The notes under the pieces: generated by a model
Told to the model about the DNA's origin: nothing
The model's input: the letters and a program-made list of their open reading frames with translations, nothing else
The model's database searches: none
Origin: Caulobacterales bacterium
GTDB lineage: Bacteria; Pseudomonadota; Alphaproteobacteria; Caulobacterales; Aquidulcibacteraceae
Assembly (NCBI GenBank): GCA_017303355.1
Contig: JAFLCU010000011.1
Coordinates: forward strand, 62,001-126,000
DNA: 64,000 nt
Direction: 5' to 3'
Made by a program: the position numbers and the translations under genes
In this document: one piece after another, positions 1 through 8,372 of the stretch
How the letters are laid out: every line of letters starts with the position of its first letter
Numbering within the stretch: position 1 is the stretch's first letter

Positions 1-1
1 C

Positions 2-106
2 GTCGATCTTTCGGTCATGGTGCTGCTATTGGGCATCTATCTGCTGCAACATGAGGTCTCATGGTGGCTTGAGCGGCTGCTGCGCGGCGAAGGTTCGTTG
101 CTCTGA
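2..106 (+). CDS. YggT family membrane protein, C-terminal end (partial)
   Basis: The window opens inside this gene; the last 34 codons are visible, ending in TGA. They read as one hydrophobic helix containing VMVLLLGIYLL followed by a short basic tail, as at the C-terminus of YggT-family proteins. These are small inner-membrane proteins with two hydrophobic blocks and no firmly settled function. YggT followed directly by a DUF167 gene is a common bacterial gene pair, and that neighbour supports the call. The stop overlaps the presumed start of the next gene. The N-terminal part lies outside the window. Confidence 0.65.
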   Translation, partial: VDLSVMVLLLGIYLLQHEVSWWLERLLRGEGSLL

Positions 107-387
107 GCCGGCTGCGTGTCCGCCTGACGCCCTCCGGCGGGGCGGACCGGATCGACGGCATTGATCGCGACGCGGCCGGCCTTGTCTTTCTCAAGGCGCG
201 CGTACGCGCCGCGCCGGAGAAAGGCGAAGCCAATGTGGCGCTGGAAAAGCTGCTGGCCAAGGCGCTCGGCGTCGCCAAGTCGAACGTACAGGTGGCGCGC
301 GGGACCACGGCGCGCCTAAAGACCATCGAGATCGAAGGCGTCAGCGATGCCGAGCTGCGCGCCTTCCTAGATCAATTCGCGGAGTAA
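103..387 (+). CDS. DUF167 (YggU family) protein, probable CTG start
   Basis: A small cytosolic protein of about 94 residues matching DUF167/YggU; its biochemical role is unknown. Recognisable pieces are the early RVRLTP strand, the central [11 protein letters not shown] segment and the later [12 protein letters not shown] strand. In this frame there is no ATG, GTG or TTG between the upstream in-frame stop near position 70 and the conserved domain. The best candidate is CTG at 103, which overlaps the YggT stop as CTGA. That would give tight translational coupling with YggT. folD follows after two bases, so the three genes look like one operon. The gene is clear; the start is inferred. Confidence 0.75.
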   Translation: MSRLRVRLTPSGGADRIDGIDRDAAGLVFLKARVRAAPEKGEANVALEKLLAKALGVAKSNVQVARGTTARLKTIEIEGVSDAELRAFLDQFAE

Positions 388-389
388 GC

Positions 390-1283
390 ATGAGCGGCCG
401 GATTATCGATGGCAAGGCGATCGCCGCCGGCGTTCGCGCCGATGTGGCGGCGGCGGTGAAGGCGCTCCCCGCGCAGCCCGCGCTTGCGGTCGTGCTCGTC
501 GGCGACGATCCGGCGAGCCATGTCTATGTGGCGTCCAAAGTGAAGATGACGGCCGAGGCCGGCATGCGCTCGGTCGAAATCCGCCTCCCCGCCGATACCA
601 GCGAGGCCGATCTGATCGCCCGCGTCGATGCGCTCTCACGCGATCCAGACGTGGACGGCATCCTGGTTCAGCTGCCGCTGCCCAAGCATATCCACGAGGC
701 CAACGTGCTGGCCGCGATCGATCCGCTGAAGGATGTCGATGGCCTTACCGAAGCCAGCGCCGGCAAATTGGTGCTCGGCAAGCCGGGTCTGCGCCCGTGC
801 ACGCCCGTGGGCTCCGTGATCCTGGCGAAGACGGAGCGCCCCGATCTCGCGGGCGCGAATGTCGTCGTCATTGGCCGCTCGATCCTTGTCGGCAAGCCGG
901 CGGCGCTACTCTTTCTTGAGCAGAACGCGACGGTGACGATCGCGCACTCGAAAACCCGCGACCTGAAAATGGTTTGCCGCGGCGCCGATATTCTGGTCGC
1001 CGCCGTTGGCCGCCCCGAAATGGTGCGCGGCGATTGGATCAGGCCGGGCGCGATCGTCATCGATGTCGGCACCAATCGCGTGCCCGCGCCGGAAAAGGGA
1101 GAAGGCAAGACCAAGCTCGTCGGCGACGTGAATTTTGCCGAAGCGATTCAAGTGGCGGCCGCGGTGACGCCCTCGCCTGGCGGGGTCGGCCCCATGACCA
1201 TCGCCTGCCTCTTGCGCAATACCGTGCTCGCCGCGTGCGCGAGACGAGGCTGGACCGTACCGGACGCACTTGCACAAAGTTAA
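390..1283 (+). CDS. folD: bifunctional methylenetetrahydrofolate dehydrogenase / methenyltetrahydrofolate cyclohydrolase
   Basis: FolD interconverts 5,10-methylene-, 5,10-methenyl- and 10-formyl-tetrahydrofolate in the cytosol, using NADP, and feeds purine and formyl-methionine synthesis. The 297-residue length is typical. The substrate-site YVASK (Tyr-x3-Lys) lies near residue 50, [10 protein letters not shown] near residue 90, the nucleotide-binding [11 protein letters not shown] near residue 160 and [10 protein letters not shown] near residue 260. All are conserved family signatures. ATG at 390 follows the DUF167 stop by two bases, so it is probably co-transcribed with the upstream genes. 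Nothing about it is unusual. Confidence 0.97.
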   Translation: MSGRIIDGKAIAAGVRADVAAAVKALPAQPALAVVLVGDDPASHVYVASKVKMTAEAGMRSVEIRLPADTSEADLIARVDALSRDPDVDGILVQLPLPKHIHEANVLAAIDPLKDVDGLTEASAGKLVLGKPGLRPCTPVGSVILAKTERPDLAGANVVVIGRSILVGKPAALLFLEQNATVTIAHSKTRDLKMVCRGADILVAAVGRPEMVRGDWIRPGAIVIDVGTNRVPAPEKGEGKTKLVGDVNFAEAIQVAAAVTPSPGGVGPMTIACLLRNTVLAACARRGWTVPDALAQS

Positions 1284-1361
1284 ATCCGTCCCTCGGCGCT
1301 TGTGAGCATCGGAAACCGCGTCTAGCTTCCGCCCCCTAGCCCACCAGGGAGGGGATCCAAC

Positions 1362-2969
1362 GTGGCAAATATCGAAGCCGGACGTAAACCCGGCGGCCTC
1401 GGCCGTTTGTTCATCCGTAAAAGCGTTGAGCAAATGCACGCCGAGCATGAGCAGGGCGAACTGAAGAAGTCGCTCGGCGCACTCAACCTCGTATTGCTCG
1501 GCATCGGCTGCATCATCGGCACGGGCATTTTCGTTCTGACGGGCCGCGCCGCGGCGGAGTTCGCGGGCCCCGGCATCATGATCTCCTTCGTGATCACCGG
1601 CACGCTCTGCGCACTGGTGGCGCTCTCCTACGCGGAGCTCGCGGCGGCGATCCCGGTTTCGGGCTCAGCCTACTCATATTCCTACGCATCCATGGGCGAG
1701 ATCGTCGCTTGGGTGATGGGTCTGCTGCTGGTGCTCGAATACGGCCTGGCCGCATCGACCGTGGCGGTCGGCTGGTCTGGCTATACAATCAGCCTGCTCG
1801 CCGATCTGGGCATACACGTCCCCGCCGCCTTCACTGCCGCACCGGGCGTGCCGGTTCTTGATCACGACACCGGCGAGCAGATCGCCGTGGGCGTCGTGAA
1901 TCTGCCGGCGATTATCGGTCTTGTCGCCGTCACCTGCTTGCTGGTGGTCGGCATTTCGGAATCGGCGCTGGTCAACAACATCGTCGTGTTCATCAAGGTC
2001 GGCGTGGTCATCGCCTTCATCGTGATCGGCGCGGCCTATGTGAACCCCGCCCTCTGGAGTCCGCTCATTCCAGAACAAGTTCCGGCGCCTCCGCCAGGAA
2101 CCGATATGAGCATCTGGGCGCAAATCATGCGCGCGCTCGGCGGCGTCCTTACCGGCGCGGATACCGGCCAATATGGCGTACCCGGCCTGATCACGGGCGC
2201 CGCGACCATCTTCTTCGCCTATATCGGCTTTGAAGCAGTCTCCACGGCGGGTGCGGAATCGAAGAATCCCGGCCGCGACATGCCGATCGGCATTCTCGGC
2301 TCGCTCATCATCTGCACCATTCTCTACATCATGACCTGCGCCGTGCTGGTCGGCATCGTGCCGTACACGCAGCTCAACAACCCCGCGCCGATCGCGCTGG
2401 CGGTCGATCAAATCGGCCTGCCGTGGTTTGCCTTCGTAGTGAAGCTTGGCGCCTTCGCCGGCTTGTCGTCGGTGATGCTGGTTCTGCTCTACGGGCAGAC
2501 CCGCATCTTCTACACGATGGCGCGCGACGGCCTGATCCCACAGGTGTTCGCAAACGTGCACCCGAAATTTCAGACGCCCTGGATCAACACGATCCTGGTC
2601 GGCCTGCTCGCGGTGGGCTTCGGCGGCTTCATGAGCCTCGACGCGCTGGCGAACCTCACGAATGTTGGCACGCTGGCCGCGTTCGCGATCGTGTGCTTGA
2701 CGGTGATCTATCTGCGCTTTGCCCGGCCGAACATGAACCGGCCGTTCAAGACGCCGCTATTCCCGATCACGCCGTTGCTCGGGGCGCTGATGTGCATCTT
2801 CCTGCTGCTGTCGTTGATGGCGCACGACGAGACGCGCAACTTCTTCCTGATCTATCTGGCCGGCGGCTTCGTGCTCTACTTCGTCTATGGCGTGTGGAAC
2901 TCGAAGCTGGGCAAGGGCGAGGTGGTCGTGGGTCACGAGCAGCCGAACCCGGTTCAGCCGAACCAGTAA
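1362..2969 (+). CDS. APC-superfamily amino-acid permease
   Basis: A 535-residue inner-membrane transporter of the amino acid/polyamine/organocation superfamily, cationic amino-acid transporter type. About twelve hydrophobic segments are visible. The first, containing [11 protein letters not shown], is the hallmark substrate-binding unwound helix. The conserved [23 protein letters not shown] segment lies near residue 285. The cytoplasmic N-terminus (about 45 residues, basic) and a short polar tail rich in PNPVQ are typical. The start is GTG at 1362 behind the purine-rich AGGGAGGGG. An intrinsic terminator follows the gene. The substrate cannot be read from sequence; basic amino acids are a reasonable family-based guess. 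Confidence 0.9.
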   Translation: MANIEAGRKPGGLGRLFIRKSVEQMHAEHEQGELKKSLGALNLVLLGIGCIIGTGIFVLTGRAAAEFAGPGIMISFVITGTLCALVALSYAELAAAIPVSGSAYSYSYASMGEIVAWVMGLLLVLEYGLAASTVAVGWSGYTISLLADLGIHVPAAFTAAPGVPVLDHDTGEQIAVGVVNLPAIIGLVAVTCLLVVGISESALVNNIVVFIKVGVVIAFIVIGAAYVNPALWSPLIPEQVPAPPPGTDMSIWAQIMRALGGVLTGADTGQYGVPGLITGAATIFFAYIGFEAVSTAGAESKNPGRDMPIGILGSLIICTILYIMTCAVLVGIVPYTQLNNPAPIALAVDQIGLPWFAFVVKLGAFAGLSSVMLVLLYGQTRIFYTMARDGLIPQVFANVHPKFQTPWINTILVGLLAVGFGGFMSLDALANLTNVGTLAAFAIVCLTVIYLRFARPNMNRPFKTPLFPITPLLGALMCIFLLLSLMAHDETRNFFLIYLAGGFVLYFVYGVWNSKLGKGEVVVGHEQPNPVQPNQ

Positions 2970-2991
2970 CGGAAGCTCCCAACTGCAACAG

Positions 2992-3020
2992 CGCCGCCGT
3001 CGAAAGACGGCGGCGTTTTT
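2992..3020 (+). terminator. intrinsic terminator after the permease
   Basis: A perfect 10-base stem (CGCCGCCGTC paired with GACGGCGGCG) with a GAAA tetraloop is followed at once by five T residues. It lies 22 bases past the permease stop and before the pterin dehydratase, so it should separate these two transcripts. Confidence 0.9.
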
Positions 3021-3079
3021 GTTTGCCGCTCGCCGTGGGCGCCCGCGCAATGCATAGTGACCGGGAAAGGAGTTCTGTC

Positions 3080-3364
3080 ATGCCCGCGGAGAAGATCGGC
3101 GCCGAGAGCGCCATTGCGCGCCTTCAAGGTTGGTACGCCGCCGAGGGGCGTGACGCGATCATCAAGGAGTTCCGCTTCAAGGATTTCAACGCCGCGTTCG
3201 CCTTCATGACGCGCGTGGCGCTGTTCGCTGAGAAGAACGACCATCACCCGGAATGGACCAACGTCTATAATCGCGTCGAGGTGACGCTGACGACGCACGA
3301 TGCCGGCGGCGTAACGGACAAGGACGTGGCGCTGGCGCATTTCATGGATCAGGCGGCGGGATAG
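3080..3364 (+). CDS. phhB: 4a-hydroxytetrahydrobiopterin dehydratase (PCD/DCoH family)
   Basis: A 94-residue cytosolic enzyme that dehydrates 4a-hydroxytetrahydrobiopterin, recycling pterin cofactor for aromatic amino-acid hydroxylases; some family members act in molybdopterin chemistry instead. The signature is the central [13 protein letters not shown], with paired histidines, followed by [17 protein letters not shown], which match the conserved active-site histidines and the C-terminal strand-helix. ATG at 3080 is preceded by AAAGGAG about eight bases upstream. The open frame extends far upstream, but that part overlaps the permease out of frame and was discarded. No phenylalanine hydroxylase gene is in the window. 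Confidence 0.93.
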   Translation: MPAEKIGAESAIARLQGWYAAEGRDAIIKEFRFKDFNAAFAFMTRVALFAEKNDHHPEWTNVYNRVEVTLTTHDAGGVTDKDVALAHFMDQAAG

Positions 3365-3377
3365 ACGGCCGTGAATT

Positions 3378-3866
3378 CCCTCGCCCCGCATCGCGGGGGA
3401 GGGTGTCGGCGAAGCCGACGGGAGGGGGACATTGAAACATCCTCCAGAAGTGGAGCGTGCGCGGCGCTTGCGGCAAAAGCAGAGCGTTGCCGAAAAGCTG
3501 TTGTGGGACGCGCTACGGCGCAATCAGCTCAATGGTTGGGGATTTCGTCGGCAAGCACCGTTGGGCGGCTTTGTCGTGGATTTTCTCTGTCACAAGCCAG
3601 CGCTGGTGGTCGAAGTGGATGGGCCGACGCATCAGGATGAGGAGCAAAAAGTTTTCGACGCGGTGCGGACCGAGAAATTGGAGCGCTTGGGTTATCTTGT
3701 GGTGCGCGTGGATGAGCGGGTTGTACGCCATAGCGTGACCCATGTGCTGGCGTGGATTTCTGAAATTGGTGGATTGGTGTTGGAGACGAAGTTTGTTTCT
3801 GCGAAATTGCGGAGATTGAAGAATGTCCCCCTCCCCTAACCCCTCCCCCGCTGCGCGGGGCGAGGG
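3378..3866. repeat. inverted-repeat-bounded unit carrying the DUF559 gene
   Basis: Two nested inverted repeats enclose the DUF559 gene. The outer pair is CCCTCGCCCCGC at 3378-3389 and its exact complement at 3855-3866. The inner pair is GGGAGGGGGAC at 3420-3430 and its exact complement at 3825-3835, touching both ends of the gene. Smaller palindromes lie inside the flanks, such as GTCGGCGAAGCCGAC at 3404-3418 and CCCCGCTGCGCGGGG near 3846-3860. This palindrome-rich flank type is familiar from intergenic repeats of alphaproteobacteria. Reading the whole as a mobile or formerly mobile unit is inference. Confidence 0.55.
3432..3839 (+). CDS. DUF559 domain (Vsr-like endonuclease fold) protein
   Basis: A 135-residue protein of the DUF559 family, related to the very-short-patch-repair endonuclease fold in the PD-(D/E)xK superfamily. 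Visible landmarks are the basic N-terminal helix with RRLRQKQSVAEKLLW, then FVVDFLCHKPALVVEVDG with its acidic residues, then PTHQDEEQKVFDAVRTEKL. The order DF...EVDG...H fits the family active-site layout. The function of these proteins is not established, though a nuclease role is plausible. The ATG lies one base after the left inner inverted repeat and the stop lies beyond the start of the right one. It has no operon partner. Confidence 0.85.
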   Translation: MKHPPEVERARRLRQKQSVAEKLLWDALRRNQLNGWGFRRQAPLGGFVVDFLCHKPALVVEVDGPTHQDEEQKVFDAVRTEKLERLGYLVVRVDERVVRHSVTHVLAWISEIGGLVLETKFVSAKLRRLKNVPLP

Positions 3867-3872
3867 GAACGG

Positions 3873-4019
3873 TTAGAGGATCAATGCGCGCAGCGCGTAC
3901 GCCACGGCCGCGACCGCAGCCAAGCTTGCGACCCACAGCACCACAAACCACAACACGCGTTTGCCCAGCGGCCGCCGCGCTTCGCCTTCTTCCGGCGGGC
4001 CTTCAATGATAGGCCGCAT
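3873..4019 (-). CDS. DUF2474 family small subunit of cytochrome bd-type oxidase
   Basis: A 48-residue protein with a short charged N-terminus (PPEEGEARRPLGKR) and a single transmembrane helix (VLWFVVLWVASLAAVAAVAYAL). It starts 17 bases inside the end of cydB on the same strand, so the two are translationally coupled. Small one-helix proteins of the DUF2474 type occur directly after cydB in many proteobacteria and are thought to be accessory subunits comparable to CydX. The position, length and topology all fit. It would sit in the inner membrane with CydAB. The role in this organism is inferred. Confidence 0.8.
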   Translation of the reverse strand: MRPIIEGPPEEGEARRPLGKRVLWFVVLWVASLAAVAAVAYALRALIL

Positions 4020-5034
4020 CGTCGCTCACCTTGGCGCGGAAGATCCAATAGACGTAAGCCGTGTAGCCCAGGATGATCGGCAACATGGGCGCCGCGCCCC
4101 AGAGCATGAGCGAGAGCGCATTGTCGGCGGCGGCGGCGTCCGCGGGTGTCATCGCGAACGGCACGATGTAGGGCCAGAGGCTGACGGCGAGGCCGAGATA
4201 GCCGATCAGGAACAAGCTCACGGCGAAGAGATACGGCGCGAAATGGCGGCGTTTGTCGGCGCCGCGCCAGAGCAGATAGCAGATCGCGGCGGCGAGCAAC
4301 GGCAATGGCGCGAGCTGAATGAAGGTGGGCCAATCCACGCTGGTCATGGTGAGGCCCCAGCGCTCTGTGACGCGCGGATCGACGCCGAGCGTGGCGAGGC
4401 TGACCGCGCCCATCGCGAGCGCGGTGAAGAGTGCGAGCTGCTTCACCCAGGTGCGCGCGCGCTCGAAGAGCTCGCCTTGGGTTTTGAACACGAGCCACGT
4501 GGCGCCGAGCAGCGCGTAGCCAATCACGAGCGATGCGGCGACGAGCAGTGAGAATGGCGTCAGCCAGTCGAACGCGCCGCCGGCGAATTGTCCGCCCTCC
4601 AACGTCACGCCTTGGATGAAGCCGCCGAGCACAAGCCCCTGCGCGATCGCGGCGACGATGGAGCCGGCGGAGAACGCGATCGTCCACCATTTCGCGCCAA
4701 GGCCGCGGCCATGGTGGCGAAACTCGAACGCGACGCCGCGAAAGATCAGCGCGAGCAGCATGAGGATGATCGGCGCATAGAGCGCGGGCATAAGTGCTGC
4801 GTAGGCTTTCGGAAACGCGGCGAACAAGCCGCCGCCGCCGAGCACGAGCCAGGTCTCGTTGCCGTCCCACACCGGCGCGATGGCGGCTTGCATCTGGTCA
4901 CGCTCGCGCGCGTCCTTCGCGAACGGGAAGAGAATGCCGACGCCGAGGTCGAAGCCGTCGAGCGCAACATAGAGGAAGACCGCGACGGCGATCAGGATCG
5001 CCCAGATCATGGAGAGTTCTGTGCCGAAGACCAT
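4003..5034 (-). CDS. cydB: cytochrome bd-type ubiquinol oxidase subunit II
   Basis: The inner-membrane subunit II pairs with CydA to reduce oxygen with quinol electrons without pumping protons directly. The 343-residue protein starts with ATG and shows the family signature LDGFDLGVGILFPF near residue 25, then WDGNETWLVLGGGGLFAAFP near residue 55 and RGVAFEFR near residue 90. Eight or nine hydrophobic segments are apparent. ATG at 5034 shares one base with the cydA stop (TAATG on the coding strand). DUF2474 follows with an overlap. The gene was called from the conserved N-terminus because the open frame runs on uninterrupted upstream into cydA. Confidence 0.95.
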   Translation of the reverse strand: MVFGTELSMIWAILIAVAVFLYVALDGFDLGVGILFPFAKDARERDQMQAAIAPVWDGNETWLVLGGGGLFAAFPKAYAALMPALYAPIILMLLALIFRGVAFEFRHHGRGLGAKWWTIAFSAGSIVAAIAQGLVLGGFIQGVTLEGGQFAGGAFDWLTPFSLLVAASLVIGYALLGATWLVFKTQGELFERARTWVKQLALFTALAMGAVSLATLGVDPRVTERWGLTMTSVDWPTFIQLAPLPLLAAAICYLLWRGADKRRHFAPYLFAVSLFLIGYLGLAVSLWPYIVPFAMTPADAAAADNALSLMLWGAAPMLPIILGYTAYVYWIFRAKVSDDAAYH

Positions 5035-6416
5035 TACGGCGCCTCCTCGATCGCGGCGCCGAGCGGCGTGCCGGGCGGTTGCTTGGATTGCGGCGGCGGC
5101 TCGTCGCTTTCCGGCCCCTTGCCCATGAGACGCAGGATGTAGAGCGCGCCGGCGCTGAAGACGATGGCGTAAACGACGATGAAGAAGAGCAGCGATGTCG
5201 CCACCGATGCGGCGCTGACGGGCGAGACGGCGTCGGCGGTGCGCAGCACGCCATAGACCACATAAGGCTGGCGGCCGACCTCGGCCGTGATCCAGCCGGT
5301 GAGCACCGCGACGAAGCCGGAAGGCGCGGCGAGCACGAGCGTGCGATGATACCATGTGGCGGCGTCGAGACGTTTGAGCGCCCAAGCGGCCGCGCCCCAC
5401 AGTCCAAGCGTCAGCATGACGAGACCCATGCCGACCATGATGCGGAAGGCCCAGAACGTGATCCATACGGGCGGGCGATCTTGCTCGGCGAATTGGTCGA
5501 GCCCGGGCAGCACGTCGTCGGGCCCCGCATTGTTCACGGTGGAGCCGAAGCCGGGGATGGCGAGTTCGAAATAATTGGTTTCGGCCTCTTCGTCGGGCCA
5601 GCCGATCAGCACGGTGGGTTGTTGTGTGCGTGTCGTCCACCAGCCTTCAAGGGCTGCGACTTTGGCGGGCTGGTGATGGCCGGCGACGATGCCGCTCTCG
5701 TGGCCGGCCAGAATTTGTATCGGCGTGACGAGCGCCATCATCAGCACGGCCATGCGCAGCGCCGTGCGGCTTTCAGACAGTGCGCGCTTCTTCAAAAGCG
5801 CAAACGCCGAGGCGCCGGCGACGACCATCGCGGTGGTGAGATAGGCCGCGAGCACCATATGCACAAAGCGGCTCGGCAGCGACGGATTGAAGATCACCTC
5901 GACAAAGTTCGTCGCGATCATCGTGCCGTCATCGGCCCATGCCCAGCCTTGCGGCGTCTGCATCCAGGAATTGGCGGCGAGAATCCAGAACGCGCTGATC
6001 AGGGTGCCGATCGCCACCATGCAGGTGGAAAAGAAATGCAGCCCCGGCCCCACCCGCTTCCAACCAAACAGCATGATGCCGAGGAACGAGGCTTCGAGGA
6101 AAAACGCGGTGAGCACTTCGTAGGCCAGCAATGGCCCGATGACGCTGCCGGTGATGGCGGAGAACAAGCTCCAATTGGTGCCGAATTGGTAGGACATGAC
6201 AACGCCGGAGACGACGCCCATGCCGAACGACAACGCGAAGATTTTGACCCAAAACAGATAGAGGTTCTTGAACAGCGGCTGCTTGGTGAAGAGCCACAGG
6301 CCTTCCAACACAGCGAGAAACGACGCGAGCCCGATCGTGAATGCCGGGAAGATGATGTGAAAGCCGATCGTGAATGCGAACTGCAAGCGCGATAAGAGCA
6401 GCGCGTCCCATTCCAT
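5034..6416 (-). CDS. cydA: cytochrome bd-type ubiquinol oxidase subunit I (short Q-loop, CIO-like)
   Basis: CydA carries haems b558, b595 and d and the quinol site. The 460-residue protein begins MEWDALLLSRLQFAFTIGFH, placing the haem b595 ligand histidine at residue 20. GRQPYVVYGVLRT near residue 390 is the conserved region before the last helices. The segment after HESGIVAGHHQPAKVAALEG is short, so the Q-loop is of the short type seen in cyanide-insensitive oxidases. The C-terminal tail is proline- and glutamate-rich. It leads a cydA-cydB-DUF2474 operon, divergent from the SDR gene across about 100 bases. No cydDC genes are in the window. Confidence 0.95.
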   Translation of the reverse strand: MEWDALLLSRLQFAFTIGFHIIFPAFTIGLASFLAVLEGLWLFTKQPLFKNLYLFWVKIFALSFGMGVVSGVVMSYQFGTNWSLFSAITGSVIGPLLAYEVLTAFFLEASFLGIMLFGWKRVGPGLHFFSTCMVAIGTLISAFWILAANSWMQTPQGWAWADDGTMIATNFVEVIFNPSLPSRFVHMVLAAYLTTAMVVAGASAFALLKKRALSESRTALRMAVLMMALVTPIQILAGHESGIVAGHHQPAKVAALEGWWTTRTQQPTVLIGWPDEEAETNYFELAIPGFGSTVNNAGPDDVLPGLDQFAEQDRPPVWITFWAFRIMVGMGLVMLTLGLWGAAAWALKRLDAATWYHRTLVLAAPSGFVAVLTGWITAEVGRQPYVVYGVLRTADAVSPVSAASVATSLLFFIVVYAIVFSAGALYILRLMGKGPESDEPPPQSKQPPGTPLGAAIEEAP

Positions 6417-6518
6417 GCGTCACCTCGTGCAGGGCAATCTATGCCGCTACGCCAAGGCGACAAGCTTGCGCTTTGCCGCGCCGCGCCACACAGTCGCGCG
6501 ACATAACGGGAGGAATTC

Positions 6519-7298
6519 ATGGGCGGGCGTGTCGCGGGTAAGAAGGTGTTCGTGACGGGCGGCGCGCAAGGCCTGGGCGCCGCGATCGCATCGGCCGTGG
6601 CGGCCGAAGGCGGCAAGGTCGCGATCGCGGACATCAATGTGGCGGGCGCCGAGAAGCTCGCGGGCGAGCTGAACGCCAAGCACGGGGCTGGCACGGCGTC
6701 GGCCTACGCGCTCGACGTGACCGATGAAGCGCAATGGATCGCCACGCTCGAAGCGGCGAACACGGCGATGGGCGGCATTTCGGGCCTCGTGAACAATGCG
6801 GGCGTCGCCGGCGACAAGGGCGGCGTGGAAGAACTCGATTTCTCCACCTTCAAACGTATCATGAGCGTGAACGTGGACTCCGTGTTCCTCGGCGCGAAAT
6901 ACGCGATCAAATATCTGGCCGCGAACCAGCCGGGCTCGATCGTCAATATCAGCTCGATCGCCGGCATCATCGCGAGCTGGAATACGCCCGCTTACAACGC
7001 CTCGAAGGCGGCAGTTCTGCACCTCTCGAAGAACATCGCGCTCTATTGCGCCAAGAAGAAGCTCGACGTGCGCTCGAACTCGATTCACCCGACCTTCATC
7101 AGCACGCCGATCCTGGACCCGCTGCGGGCCATGTTCGGCGCCGAGGAAGCCGAGGCCAAACTGGCGCGCCAGGTGCCGCTCGGCCGCATCGGCCAGCCCT
7201 CCGATATCGCCAACGCAGCACTCTATCTCCTCTCGGACGAAAGCCGGTTCGTGACGGGCGCCGAACTGAAAGTAGATGGCGGCATCTCGGCTATGTGA
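6519..7298 (+). CDS. short-chain dehydrogenase/reductase (SDR), NAD(P)-dependent
   Basis: A 259-residue classical SDR. The N-terminal cofactor motif is TGGAQGLG (residues about 13-20), then NNAGVAG near residue 91, catalytic Ser in NISSIAG near residue 145, YNASK with Tyr and Lys near residues 157-161, and a C-terminal DGGISAM. The sequence resembles the cyclopentanol/3-hydroxysteroid dehydrogenase branch, but the substrate cannot be fixed. ATG at 6519 follows GGGAGGAATTC, a good ribosome binding site. It is transcribed away from cydA and followed closely by a lipoprotein gene. Confidence 0.9.
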   Translation: MGGRVAGKKVFVTGGAQGLGAAIASAVAAEGGKVAIADINVAGAEKLAGELNAKHGAGTASAYALDVTDEAQWIATLEAANTAMGGISGLVNNAGVAGDKGGVEELDFSTFKRIMSVNVDSVFLGAKYAIKYLAANQPGSIVNISSIAGIIASWNTPAYNASKAAVLHLSKNIALYCAKKKLDVRSNSIHPTFISTPILDPLRAMFGAEEAEAKLARQVPLGRIGQPSDIANAALYLLSDESRFVTGAELKVDGGISAM

Positions 7299-7334
7299 TT
7301 TGCCGACGGCCCCGCCGCCGCCAACATTGACGGA

Positions 7335-7889
7335 ATGAAAGCACTGATGCGCAAGCTTGCCGCCCTTCTTTGCATGTTCACTTTGGCCGCCTGCGGGCAG
7401 TCGACGCAGGCCCCGCCTGCCGCCAGCGAGGCGCCCGCCGCCGAGGCGACGGCCGAGGGCGGCGTCGATTCCGTCATGCTGGGCTCCACGCAAAACTTGC
7501 CGGACTGGCTCCTGGTGGCGCGTCAGCGCGATTGCCGGGGCGAAGGCGCGGCCGACCAGGATTGCCTGGGCCAAGTGCATTTCAACCAGCGCACCATCAC
7601 CCGCAGCGCCGACGGCGCGACCGCCGACATCTGGGTGCAAGTGACGCACGGCCAAGAACAGCTCTACCAATACGAGACCGACAGCACGCGCACGACCATC
7701 CGCTACACGCGCCAGCGCCTGCACTATCGCTTCAATTGCGGCGACCAGGAATTCACGGTTGTGGAGCGCCAGATCATGGGCTCGAACGAGACCGTGGTCG
7801 CGCGCGACGAGCCGCAACAGATTTATCGCGCGCCCGCGCGCGGCAGCATCACGCACGTTGTGCTGCCGATCGCGTGCCGCGGCGCCTAG
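7335..7889 (+). CDS. putative lipoprotein, surface-adhesin-E-like fold possible
   Basis: A 184-residue predicted lipoprotein. The N-terminus is a signal peptide ending in the lipobox LAAC with Cys at residue 20, followed by a low-complexity Ala/Pro/Glu linker. The mature part has Cys pairs (DCRG, QDCLG, FNCGDQ, PIACRG) and a YRFNCGDQEFTVVERQ strand pattern reminiscent of surface-adhesin protein E. That resemblance is weak. It probably sits in the outer or inner membrane facing the periplasm. The start could also be the second ATG at 7347, just before the basic residues of the signal peptide. It converges with the next gene, overlapping by a few bases. Confidence 0.7.
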   Translation: MKALMRKLAALLCMFTLAACGQSTQAPPAASEAPAAEATAEGGVDSVMLGSTQNLPDWLLVARQRDCRGEGAADQDCLGQVHFNQRTITRSADGATADIWVQVTHGQEQLYQYETDSTRTTIRYTRQRLHYRFNCGDQEFTVVERQIMGSNETVVARDEPQQIYRAPARGSITHVVLPIACRGA

Positions 7890-8335
7890 CTCTGGCGGCG
7901 CTGGTAGATGATGTTCACCAGCAGCACGCGCGCGCCCGGCGCGCCGAGCGTCTGATCGATGGATTGCTGCATGAGGCGCGTCAGCTGCGCCGGATCCGGC
8001 GCGGTGCGGTCCCGGTAATAAGTTGACGCATAGACGGCGAGCGCCGTGCGCAGCCCATCGCGCAGACGCGGGCCATTGAGCTGCGCGCGCCGGCGCAGAG
8101 CTTCGTCGGGCACGTCGATGCCCATATCGACGACAATGGTGCCCAGCGTGGAGCTGCGCTGCAGCACGCCGGCCGAGAGCGTCGGCATCGGCACGAAGGA
8201 TTCCGCCGAGGTGAGGCGTTCCTGGCGCGTCGCCGGCGCTTGTTGGGGTGCGCTGCTTGCGCCACCGCCAGAGGCGGCGGCTGGCCCGGCCGCGAGCGCG
8301 GCGCAAAGCGCGAGCGGAAGAATGCGAGAGCGCAT
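7886..8335 (-). CDS. secreted FliL-like hypothetical protein
   Basis: A 149-residue protein with a cleavable signal peptide (MRSRILPLALCAALAAGPAAA), a short Ser/Gly/Gln linker and a domain running from FVPMPTLSAG to LLVNIIYQRR. The pattern of a beta strand, PRLRDGLRTALAVYAS, and a final LLVNIIYQ strand resembles the periplasmic FliL-like domain seen in alphaproteobacterial proteins annotated only as Tat-pathway or hypothetical. There are no flagellar genes nearby, so a flagellar role is not supported. The start at 8335 was chosen because the signal peptide begins there; the open frame extends upstream into the patatin gene. It lies downstream of the patatin on the same strand. Confidence 0.65.
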   Translation of the reverse strand: MRSRILPLALCAALAAGPAAASGGGASSAPQQAPATRQERLTSAESFVPMPTLSAGVLQRSSTLGTIVVDMGIDVPDEALRRRAQLNGPRLRDGLRTALAVYASTYYRDRTAPDPAQLTRLMQQSIDQTLGAPGARVLLVNIIYQRRQS

Positions 8336-8372
8336 AGCTCCGCGACCCTGCGCGAACGTGGTTAGGGAAGCG

